A stretch of 64,000 bases of DNA, from NCBI RefSeq assembly GCF_001654925.1, contig NZ_LXER01000032.1, positions 154,339 to 218,338 on the forward strand, read 5' to 3'. The DNA comes from Buttiauxella brennerae ATCC 51605. GTDB lineage: Bacteria > Pseudomonadota > Gammaproteobacteria > Enterobacterales > Enterobacteriaceae. Below, piece by piece: positions 57,058-64,000 of this stretch. The first letter of the stretch is position 1; each line of letters opens with the position of its first letter. The notes under the pieces were generated by a model, which was given only the letters and a program-made list of their open reading frames with translations, was not told the origin of the DNA and made no database searches. A program made the translations under genes and the position numbers.

Positions 57058-58380
57058 ATGCAAGCCTATTTCGACCAACTCGAACGTGTACGTTTTGAAG
57101 GCACTAAATCCACTAACCCTCTGGCCTTCCGCCACTATAACCCGGACGAAATTGTTCTGGGTAAACGCATGGAAGAGCACCTGCGTTTTGCCGCCTGTTA
57201 CTGGCATAACTTCTGCTGGAACGGTGCCGATATGTTTGGTGCCGGTTCCTTTGAGCGTCCGTGGCATCAAGCAGGCGATGCATTAGGCCTGGCAAAACTG
57301 AAAGCGGATGTGGCGTTTGAATTCTTCCACAAACTGAATGTGCCGTATTACTGCTTCCATGATGTGGACGTATCGCCAGAAGGCGCGTCACTGAAAGAGT
57401 ACTTGAATAACTTCGCACAAATGACCGACGTGCTGGCGCAAAAGCAGCAAGAAAGCGGTGTGAAATTGCTGTGGGGTACCGCTAACTGCTTCACCAATCC
57501 GCGTTTTGGTGCGGGTGCGGCAACCAACCCGGATCCAGAAGTGTTTTCCTGGGCCGCCACGCAAGTGGTGACCGCGATGAACGCCACTCACAAACTGGGC
57601 GGTGAAAACTATGTGCTTTGGGGTGGCCGTGAAGGCTACGAATCCCTACTCAATACCGACCTGCGCCAGGAACGCGAGCAAATTGGCCGCTTCCTGCAAA
57701 TGGTGGTTGAGCACAAACACAAAATTGGTTTCCGTGGCACGCTGCTTATTGAGCCAAAACCACAAGAGCCGACTAAGCACCAGTACGATTACGACGTCGC
57801 GACGGTTTATGGTTTCCTGAAGCAGTTTGGTCTGGAAAAAGAGATCAAAGTAAATATTGAAGCCAACCATGCAACGCTTGCGGGCCACTCTTTCCACCAT
57901 GAAATCGCCAGCGCCATTGCACTGGGGATCTTCGGCTCGGTTGATGCCAACCGTGGCGACCCGCAACTGGGTTGGGACACTGACCAGTTCCCGAACAGCG
58001 TGGAAGAAAACTCGCTGGTGATGTATGAGATCTTAAAAGCAGGTGGTTTCACCACGGGTGGCCTGAACTTTGACGCCAAAGTACGCCGCCAAAGCACCGA
58101 TAAATACGATCTGTTCTATGGTCATATTGGAGCCATGGATGTGATGGCACTGTCGCTGAAAATTGCGGCTCGTATGATTGAAGACGGTGAACTGGATAAG
58201 CGCGTTGCGAAGCGTTATGCCGGTTGGAATGGTGAGCTGGGCCAACAAATCCTGAAAGGGCAAATGTCGCTTGCGCAGATTGCGCAGTACGCTGAACAGC
58301 ATAACCTGGCGCCGCAGCATCAGAGTGGGCATCAGGAGCTGTTGGAAAACCTGGTGAATCATTACCTGTTTGATAGATAA
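57058..58380 (+). CDS. xylA: xylose isomerase
   Basis: A 440-residue class II xylose isomerase, the same length as E. coli XylA. Key segments: [28 protein letters not shown] (catalytic His), [33 protein letters not shown] (metal-binding Glu) and [17 protein letters not shown]. The ATG at 57,058 gives the conserved [15 protein letters not shown] start; upstream in-frame residues to 56,974 lie in the promoter and are rejected. It converts D-xylose to D-xylulose for XylB. Confidence 0.97.
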   Translation: MQAYFDQLERVRFEGTKSTNPLAFRHYNPDEIVLGKRMEEHLRFAACYWHNFCWNGADMFGAGSFERPWHQAGDALGLAKLKADVAFEFFHKLNVPYYCFHDVDVSPEGASLKEYLNNFAQMTDVLAQKQQESGVKLLWGTANCFTNPRFGAGAATNPDPEVFSWAATQVVTAMNATHKLGGENYVLWGGREGYESLLNTDLRQEREQIGRFLQMVVEHKHKIGFRGTLLIEPKPQEPTKHQYDYDVATVYGFLKQFGLEKEIKVNIEANHATLAGHSFHHEIASAIALGIFGSVDANRGDPQLGWDTDQFPNSVEENSLVMYEILKAGGFTTGGLNFDAKVRRQSTDKYDLFYGHIGAMDVMALSLKIAARMIEDGELDKRVAKRYAGWNGELGQQILKGQMSLAQIAQYAEQHNLAPQHQSGHQELLENLVNHYLFDR

Positions 58381-58400
58381 GTTTAAGCCGTAGTTGCAAT

Positions 58401-58461
58401 GGTGGATGACGCTAACGCTTATCCACCCTACGAATTCCCGCGCCACGTTTTACGTGGCGCG
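58401..58461. repeat. REP-like unit plus hairpin in the xylA-xylB gap
   Basis: GGTGGATGACGCTAACGCTTATCCACCCTACG (58,401-58,432), related to the TGGAT-GCGT REP family, is followed by the perfect hairpin GCGCCACGT / ACGTGGCGC at 58,440-58,460. Together they may set the ratio of xylA to xylB transcript. Confidence 0.65.
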
Positions 58462-58477
58462 TTTGTAAGGAGTCGAT

Positions 58478-59932
58478 ATGTATATCGGAATCGATCTCGG
58501 CACCTCGGGTGTGAAAGCAATTTTGCTGGACGAGCAAGGCGAGGTGGTGGCATCACGCACTGAAACACTGACTGTTTCACGCCCCCACCCGTTGTGGTCT
58601 GAGCAAGATCCAGAGCACTGGTGGCAAGCGACAGACAGAGCAATGAAAGCACTTGGCGAGCAGCATTCTCTTCAGGGCGTAAAAGCGCTGGGGATTGCCG
58701 GGCAAATGCATGGCGCAACCCTGCTTGATAAGCAGCAGAACGTTTTACGCCCGGCGATTTTGTGGAACGATGGCCGCTGCGGTGAAGAATGTGCGCTGCT
58801 GGAAGCCGCCGTGCCTGAATCTCGCGAGATTACCGGCAACCTGATGATGCCAGGTTTTACTGCGCCGAAGCTGCTATGGGTTCAACGCCATGAGCCTGAG
58901 GTTTTCGCGCAAATAGATAAAGTCCTGTTACCGAAAGATTACCTGCGTTTGCGCATGACCGGTGTGTTCGCCAGCGATATGTCCGATGCGGCAGGCACCA
59001 TGTGGCTGGATGTCGCCAAACGCGACTGGAGCGACAAAATGCTCGACGCCTGCCAGTTGAGCCGCCGGCAAATGCCTGAGTTATTCGAAGGCAGTGAAAT
59101 CACCGGCAGGCTGAAAGCAGACGTGGCACAGGCATGGAATATGCCCGCTGTGCCTGTGGTCGCGGGTGGTGGTGACAACGCCGCAGGTGCCGTTGGCGTG
59201 GGTATGCTGGACGTAGGTCAGGCGATGTTGTCGCTGGGTACATCTGGCGTTTACTTCGCCGTTAGCGATGGTTTTCGCAGTAAGCCGGAAAGCGCCGTAC
59301 ACAGTTTCTGCCACGCGCTGCCAAACCGCTGGCACTTGATGTCCGTGATGCTGAGCGCCGCATCCTGCCTGGACTGGGCTGCAAAACTCACCGGGTTAGA
59401 TACCGTTCCGGCATTACTGGCAGCTGCTGAAAAAGCGAATGAGGAAGCGGGCGATGTGTGGTTCCTGCCGTATCTTTCCGGCGAGCGTACTCCGCATAAC
59501 AATCCTCAGGCAAAAGGAGTTTTCTTTGGTCTGACACATCAACATGGCCCGGCAGAGTTGGCTCGTGCAGTGCTTGAGGGTGTCGGTTATGCGCTGGCTG
59601 AAGGTATGGACGTGGTGCATTCCTGTGGGGTAACGCCGCAAAGCGTGACGCTAATCGGTGGCGGTGCGCGTAGCCCGTACTGGCGGCAAATGCTGGCAGA
59701 TATTAGTGGGCAAACGCTGGATTACCGTACCGGAGGTGATGTTGGCCCGGCGCTGGGTGCGGCCCGTCTGGCTCAAATTGCCATGTCACCAGATAAACCT
59801 TTGCAATCCATGCTTGCGCAGTTACCGCTTGAGCAGCAACACAAGCCAGATATGGCACGCCATGAGCGTTACAAAGAGCGTCGAACGGTGTTTAGCCAGA
59901 TTTATCAGCAGCTGTTGCCGTTGATGTCATAA
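58478..59932 (+). CDS. xylB: xylulokinase
   Basis: A 484-residue FGGY-family kinase, the length of E. coli XylB. MYIGIDLGTSGVKAILLDEQG (phosphate 1), GIAGQMHGATLLD (substrate Met-His), VAGGGDNAAGAVGVG (catalytic Asp) and LIGGGARSPYWRQMLADISG (adenosine motif). It phosphorylates D-xylulose. Ribosome site AAGGAG. Confidence 0.97.
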   Translation: MYIGIDLGTSGVKAILLDEQGEVVASRTETLTVSRPHPLWSEQDPEHWWQATDRAMKALGEQHSLQGVKALGIAGQMHGATLLDKQQNVLRPAILWNDGRCGEECALLEAAVPESREITGNLMMPGFTAPKLLWVQRHEPEVFAQIDKVLLPKDYLRLRMTGVFASDMSDAAGTMWLDVAKRDWSDKMLDACQLSRRQMPELFEGSEITGRLKADVAQAWNMPAVPVVAGGGDNAAGAVGVGMLDVGQAMLSLGTSGVYFAVSDGFRSKPESAVHSFCHALPNRWHLMSVMLSAASCLDWAAKLTGLDTVPALLAAAEKANEEAGDVWFLPYLSGERTPHNNPQAKGVFFGLTHQHGPAELARAVLEGVGYALAEGMDVVHSCGVTPQSVTLIGGGARSPYWRQMLADISGQTLDYRTGGDVGPALGAARLAQIAMSPDKPLQSMLAQLPLEQQHKPDMARHERYKERRTVFSQIYQQLLPLMS

Positions 59933-59970
59933 AGATATTTTGCTGGGTGGTGATGTGCCCGCCCAGTAAA

Positions 59971-60040
59971 TGTCGGATGTCGCTGCGCTAATCCGACCTA
60001 CGGAAAACTGTTGTAGGGTGAAATAGTGTAGCGACATCCA
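59971..60040. repeat. BIME-like pair of REP units
   Basis: TGTCGGATGTCGCTGCGCTA...ATCCGACCTACG then GTAGGGTGAAATAGTGTAGC...GACATCCAAC inverted. Between convergent xylB and gntU; same family as 46,795-46,867. Confidence 0.75.
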
Positions 60041-60050
60041 ACTCCAATTA

Positions 60051-61391
60051 TTAAGACAGCAGCGAGAACGCAACCATCCCAACAACCGCACCCGTGGTAC
60101 CAAGGATGGTTTCCATCATGGTCCAGGTTTTGAGAGTCTGCCCTTCCGTTGCACCGGTAAACTTACCAAACAACCAGAAACCGGCGTCGTTGACGTGGCT
60201 CACTACAATCGAACCGCCTGCGATACAAATCGACAACGCTGCCATTTGTGCGCCGCTATAGTTCAGCTGTTCGATAACCGGCATCACCAGGCCAACAGCA
60301 GTCAGGCAAGCAACCGTCGCGGAACCCTGAATAATGCGCACCGCAGCGGCCAGCACAAAACAAGTTACTGCAATCGGCAAACCTAAACCGGTCAGCGCTT
60401 CGCCCAGTGCAGGGCCAACGCCAGAATCCACCAGCACTTGTTTAAACACGCCGCCCGCACCGATCACCAGCAAGATAATGCCCGCTGGTTGCAACGCGTG
60501 GCCGCAGATTTCCATGACCTTTTCTTTCGCCATTCCCTGACGGTACGCCAGGCCATAAATAGCCACCAGACACGCCACCAGAATCGCGGTGAATGGGTGA
60601 CCAACAAACTCGAGCCATTCGTATAGCGTGGAACCCTGTTCGACGAAACGCGCAGCGATGGTTTTCATGCCAACCAACACCAGCGGCAGCAGAATAAGCG
60701 ACAAGCTGAAACCGAACGATGGCAGTTTGCCTTCGCCCAGATGCGGTTCGGTAATGTCATCAGGAATGTGTAGCTCAACGTATTTACTGATGAAATTACC
60801 AAACAACGGTCCCGCAATAATCATGCTCGGAATGGCAGCGCACAGGCCCAGCAGAATCATCCAGCCAAAGTCGGCGTGCATCTGGGAGGCGAGCAGCATT
60901 GGCGCAGGCCCTGGCAGCAGAAATGCAGCAGCAGCGGCAACGCCAGCAAACAGAGGAATAACCAATTTAACCAGGTTTGTTCCGGTGTGGCGGGCCATAG
61001 AAAACGCCACGCTAATCAGCAGGACGATGGCAACTTCAAAGAACAGCGGCAGTGCGCAAATCAAACCCGCGAGGCCAATTGCGTAATGTGCACGGCTCTT
61101 GCCGAAAGCCTTAAGCATTTTGACCGCGATTTGGTCTACGGCCCCCGTCTCATGAAGGATCTTGCCAAACATCGCGCCAAGCGCGACGACGATAGCCAGA
61201 AAGCCGAGTGTGCCACCCATGCCTTTTTCCATAGTTGTCGCGATTTTATCGAGCGGCATCCCGGAAAATATCCCTGCACCAATTGAAACCACCATCAGTG
61301 CAACGAAGGCGTGCATACGCGCCTTCATCACTAAAAACAGCAGCAGCAAAACAGAGCCAACCGCTGTTAAAACCAGAGTTAAAGTGCTCAC
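60051..61391 (-). CDS. gntU: GntU, low-affinity gluconate permease
   Basis: A 446-residue GntP-family permease with about 12-14 membrane segments, matching E. coli GntU nearly end to end (LTLVLTAVGSVLLLLFLVMK; MGGTLGFLAIVVALGAMFGKI; AVRIIQGSATVACLTAVG). It imports gluconate, which GntK then phosphorylates. Overlaps gntK by 4 bp in the same transcript. Confidence 0.95.
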   Translation of the reverse strand: MSTLTLVLTAVGSVLLLLFLVMKARMHAFVALMVVSIGAGIFSGMPLDKIATTMEKGMGGTLGFLAIVVALGAMFGKILHETGAVDQIAVKMLKAFGKSRAHYAIGLAGLICALPLFFEVAIVLLISVAFSMARHTGTNLVKLVIPLFAGVAAAAAFLLPGPAPMLLASQMHADFGWMILLGLCAAIPSMIIAGPLFGNFISKYVELHIPDDITEPHLGEGKLPSFGFSLSLILLPLVLVGMKTIAARFVEQGSTLYEWLEFVGHPFTAILVACLVAIYGLAYRQGMAKEKVMEICGHALQPAGIILLVIGAGGVFKQVLVDSGVGPALGEALTGLGLPIAVTCFVLAAAVRIIQGSATVACLTAVGLVMPVIEQLNYSGAQMAALSICIAGGSIVVSHVNDAGFWLFGKFTGATEGQTLKTWTMMETILGTTGAVVGMVAFSLLS

Positions 61392-61921
61392 TGCGCAGTG
61401 CCTTTATTAATCATATCAATAGTGCTGGCCACCACGCCTTCCAGCGTTTGGTCAATATCCACCACCAGAACATCAGGTTCGTCAGCTTTTGGTTCTTCCA
61501 GTGTTTCAAACTGAGTGACCAACATCTGAGTTTTGAAGAAGTGCCCTTTACGCGCTTTCAGACGGTTTTCAATCACCTCGAAATCACCTTTCATATAGAT
61601 GAAAGAGAGGTTTGGGTTACCGTCGCGTAATTGGTCGCGATAAACTTTTTTCAGTGCGGAGCAAACAATCAGGGAGACTTTATTGGTGCGTTGCATGGCG
61701 AAAGCCGCGTCGTTTAACGCTTGCAGCCATGGTTTGCGGTCTTCATCGTTGAGCGGCTCACCGGATGCCATTTTCATGATATTGCAGCGTGGGTGCAGGA
61801 AGTCACCGTCAAGGAACGCGGCTTTGAGTTGATGTGCTACTTCACTTGCAACAGCAGATTTACCGCTGCCAGAAACGCCCATCAGGACGTAGATATGGTG
61901 GTCATGGTTAGTAGTGCTCAT
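61388..61921 (-). CDS. gntK: GntK, thermoresistant gluconokinase
   Basis: A 177-residue P-loop kinase. MGVSGSGKSAVASEVAHQL (Walker A), FLDGDFLHPRCNIMKMASGEPLNDEDR (substrate site) and VCSALKKVYRDQLR. The ATG at 61,921 follows GGAG; in-frame residues up to 61,996 are encoded by the palindromic repeat and are rejected. Makes 6-phosphogluconate from gluconate. Confidence 0.95.
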   Translation of the reverse strand: MSTTNHDHHIYVLMGVSGSGKSAVASEVAHQLKAAFLDGDFLHPRCNIMKMASGEPLNDEDRKPWLQALNDAAFAMQRTNKVSLIVCSALKKVYRDQLRDGNPNLSFIYMKGDFEVIENRLKARKGHFFKTQMLVTQFETLEEPKADEPDVLVVDIDQTLEGVVASTIDMINKGTAQ

Positions 61922-61939
61922 AGCGTAGCTCCGACTGTT

Positions 61940-62064
61940 ATACCCTTCATACTTCAAGCTGCATCCTTGTTGGCTGCGTTCACTCGTCCGAATCACTTAG
62001 TTTACTAAGCTCATCGGAACTCCTTCTCTTGCCGCCGCGATGCAACTCGAATTATTTTGGGAAT
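61940..62064. repeat. 125-bp palindromic intergenic repeat in the gntK leader
   Basis: Inverted ends ATACCCTTCATACTTCAAGC and CTCGAATTATTTTGGGAATA with the inner palindromic ACTTAGTTTACTAAGCTCAT section. This is a full-length member of a palindromic repeat type common in Enterobacterales; 1,741-1,803 is a shortened copy. It lies between the GntR operators and the gntK start. Confidence 0.8.
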
Positions 62065-62072
62065 ATTAAAAC

Positions 62073-62099
62073 TGTTACGGGTAACTGTTATCGGTAACA
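62073..62099 (-). promoter_or_regulatory. tandem GntR operators upstream of gntKU
   Basis: TGTTACGGGTAACT and TGTTATCGGTAACA, back to back, both near the palindromic gnt operator (TGTTACCGGTAACA type). They are about 155-175 bp upstream of gntK. Confidence 0.75.
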
Positions 62100-62181
62100 T
62101 TGTCTAAGCTGACTGTGCAATAAGCAATAACCATTAGCTTGCAAAGTGTATAACTGTGAACTAAATCATGTTTTGAGACGG

Positions 62182-63177
62182 TTAGATTGAGCCACCTGGA
62201 GATAAAGTGAAACCCAGGTCGAGCATTTGCGGCGTCACCGTTTCGCCACGAATCCTCGCCAGCAAGCGCTCGGCGCCAATACGACCCATGCGTTCACGCG
62301 GCGTTAGTACGCTGGCAAGACGCGGTTCCATCACCTGCCCAATATCGTGGCCGTGGAAACCGGCAATCGCCATATCTTTTGGAATACTTAAACCCTGGCG
62401 CTGGCATTCAAACGCCGCACCAATGGCTAAGTCATCGTTAGTACAGAAGATGCTATCGAGCTGCGGATATTCACGGCGCGCCTGACGGAACAGTTCGATG
62501 CCCGTGGAATAGGAAGAGGAGTTTTCGACCATTACACTATATGGCACAAGCCCGGCATCGTTCATCGCCTGCTCGTAGCCTTTTTTCTTAATCACAGTAC
62601 GTTCATCAAGACGTGCACCGAGATACGCTACATGGCGGTGGCCACGCGCAATAATGGCGGCAGTCATCTGGCGTGCTGCTTCGAAGTTATCAAACCCGAC
62701 GGCAATGTCGAGACACGGCGAAATGCTGTCCATCAATTCCACAACCGGAATGCCTGCCACTTCGATCATTTTCAAAGTGCGCGGAGTATGGCTACGTTCG
62801 GTAAGGATAAGACCGTCGATATTCCAGGAAAGCATTGATTCCAGGCGCTCTTCTTCCAGTTCCGGCTTGTAGCCGTAGTGGGCGAGCATCGTCTGGTAGC
62901 CGTAAGCATCGACAACGTTTTCAATACCACGAAGCACTTCAGCGAAAACCTGGTTGGTAAGCGAAGGCAACAACACACCGATTGCGCGGCTGGTCGAATT
63001 GGAAAGAATATCTGGAGCGCGGTTAGGAATGTAGCCAAGTTCATCAAGGGCTGCGGCAATTTTTACCTGTAACGCAGCGGAAACCTGGTCAGGGTTACGC
63101 AAAAAGCGACTGACCGTCATTTTGGTGATTCCAACGCGGTCTGCAACGTCCTGTAATACCGGTCTTTTCTTTTTCAT
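62182..63177 (-). CDS. gntR: GntR, gluconate repressor (LacI family)
   Basis: A 331-residue LacI-family repressor, the same length as E. coli GntR. Helix-turn-helix at residues 6-26 (VLQDVADRVGITKMTVSRFLR), hinge helix, then a PBP-like effector domain (AIGVLLPSLTNQVFAEVLRGIE; FCTNDDLAIGAAFECQRQGL). Start at 63,177 gives the usual MKKKRPVLQDVA. It represses gntKU through the operators at 62,073-62,099 and is released by gluconate. Confidence 0.97.
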   Translation of the reverse strand: MKKKRPVLQDVADRVGITKMTVSRFLRNPDQVSAALQVKIAAALDELGYIPNRAPDILSNSTSRAIGVLLPSLTNQVFAEVLRGIENVVDAYGYQTMLAHYGYKPELEEERLESMLSWNIDGLILTERSHTPRTLKMIEVAGIPVVELMDSISPCLDIAVGFDNFEAARQMTAAIIARGHRHVAYLGARLDERTVIKKKGYEQAMNDAGLVPYSVMVENSSSYSTGIELFRQARREYPQLDSIFCTNDDLAIGAAFECQRQGLSIPKDMAIAGFHGHDIGQVMEPRLASVLTPRERMGRIGAERLLARIRGETVTPQMLDLGFTLSPGGSI

Positions 63178-63228
63178 TGTCCTGCTGTGCGGGTTAACTA
63201 TCGACAACGAAGTTTAGCACGGACAAAG

Positions 63229-63271
63229 CACAACCTTCCCCTGTTTCCGAGGAAGGTTGTGACCGGTAACT
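63229..63271. promoter_or_regulatory. hairpin and possible GntR half-operator between yhhW and gntR
   Basis: An 11-bp perfect stem CACAACCTTCC / GGAAGGTTGTG (63,229-63,261) is a likely yhhW terminator. It is overlapped by AGTTACCGGTCACA on the minus strand (63,258-63,271), which resembles a gnt operator 80 bp before gntR. Confidence 0.45.
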
Positions 63272-63282
63272 AACGGTATTTA

Positions 63283-63978
63283 TTACACTGGTGGCAAATC
63301 GAACAACAGAATCTCACTCGCTTCGTTAGCATGAATCGAAATCGCTTGTTCGTCCCACACGGCGATAGCATCGCTGGTTTTGGCCTGAGTGCCATTAATC
63401 GACACATCACCTTTCACGACCTGAACCCAAATGCGGCGATCAGCCGGAATCTGATAAACAGATTGTTCGTCTTTCGCCAGTGCCCAACGCGACAGTTCCA
63501 TATCCTGATTCACCAGCAAGGAACCGTCACGTGCATCCGGTGAAAGCACCAGTTGGCGGCCTTGTGGTGCATCGAAGCGGCGTTGATCGTAACGCGGCGT
63601 GATGCCGGTTTTATCTGGAATGATCCAGATTTGGTACAAACGCAGGCGCTCAGTTTTGCTTGGGTTGTATTCGGAGTGAGTAATCCCGGTGCCGGCGCTC
63701 ATAATCTGGAATTCGCCCGCAGGAACCTTCTCTTCGTTCCCCATACTGTCCCGGTGAGCAACCGCGCCTTCCAGCACATAGGTCAGGATTTCCATGTCTT
63801 TGTGTGGATGCGTACCAAAACCTTCACCGGCTTCAACTACGTCTTCGTTAATGACACGTAATGCCGAGAAGCCCATGAAATTGGCATCGTAATAATTGGC
63901 GAAAGAGAATGTGTGCCAGCTATCCAACCAACCATGATTCGCATGACCACGTTCTTCAGCTTTTCTTAAAAAGATCAT
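63283..63978 (-). CDS. yhhW: YhhW, pirin-family quercetin 2,3-dioxygenase
   Basis: A 231-residue bicupin. The N-terminal pirin cupin has the metal ligands in THPHKDMEILTYVLEGAVAHRDSMG and SAGTGITHSEYN; the C-terminal cupin lacks ligands. E. coli YhhW is 231 residues and has quercetinase activity; its natural substrate is not settled. The ATG at 63,978 fits the GGAG spacing and the known length; another ATG two codons earlier (63,984) is possible. Adjacent to gntR as in E. coli. Confidence 0.93.
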   Translation of the reverse strand: MIFLRKAEERGHANHGWLDSWHTFSFANYYDANFMGFSALRVINEDVVEAGEGFGTHPHKDMEILTYVLEGAVAHRDSMGNEEKVPAGEFQIMSAGTGITHSEYNPSKTERLRLYQIWIIPDKTGITPRYDQRRFDAPQGRQLVLSPDARDGSLLVNQDMELSRWALAKDEQSVYQIPADRRIWVQVVKGDVSINGTQAKTSDAIAVWDEQAISIHANEASEILLFDLPPV

Positions 63979-64000
63979 CTTCATTTCTCCGCAATTCGTT

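Overview
The window is chromosomal DNA of a gamma-proteobacterium of the order Enterobacterales, most likely family Enterobacteriaceae. Almost every housekeeping protein (Hyc/Hyp proteins, XylABFGHR, GntRKU, AvtA, MalS, Bax, YajD, YhhW) matches its Escherichia coli counterpart closely in length and motifs. The gene order and the repeat families are not those of E. coli. A Buttiauxella/Kluyvera/Enterobacter-like genus is a guess only.

Left part (1-9,000): the start of an OmpA-type porin gene, an IprA/YaiV-type regulator, a YiaW/YiaV-like membrane pair (DUF3302 plus HlyD-type fusion protein), and a plant-sugar unit made of a GH127 beta-L-arabinofuranosidase, a GPH-family sugar symporter and a divergent AraC-type regulator.

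Exopolysaccharide locus (7,525-19,800, minus strand): a compact Wzx/Wzy-dependent cluster read as wecA-like, wza, wzb, wzc, wzy, wzx, pyruvyl transferase, GT4, GT2, wzi. It has an exact ops element in its leader and a good RcsAB-box candidate about 590 bp upstream of the first gene. The middle genes are AT-rich, as serotype-determining genes usually are. Next to it lie a membrane-anchored ToxR/YqeI-type regulator with an overlapping small partner gene, a lone soluble winged-helix protein and a chemoreceptor.

Hydrogen island (25,265-46,779): fhlA, hypEDCBA, hycABCDEFGHI, hydN, fdhF, hypF and a NiCoT nickel permease lie together. This is everything needed to build and regulate a formate hydrogenlyase: FdhF oxidises formate, the Fe-S subunits HycB/F/G pass electrons to the [NiFe] subunit HycE, HycC/D anchor the complex, Hyp proteins and HycI mature it, and FhlA with sigma-54 turns it on. 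In E. coli these genes are split over several loci. FdhF has cysteine (TGC) where E. coli has selenocysteine. The hyc operon is bracketed by two related 550-620 bp elements in opposite orientation. Each element is itself a long imperfect palindrome.

Right part (46,800-64,000): avtA, malS, bax, xylR, xylHGF divergent from xylAB, then gntU-gntK, gntR and the pirin yhhW. REP-like and palindromic intergenic repeats sit at many gene ends, and one lies in the gntKU leader beside tandem GntR operators. No tRNA, rRNA, CRISPR array, transposase or integrase gene was seen.
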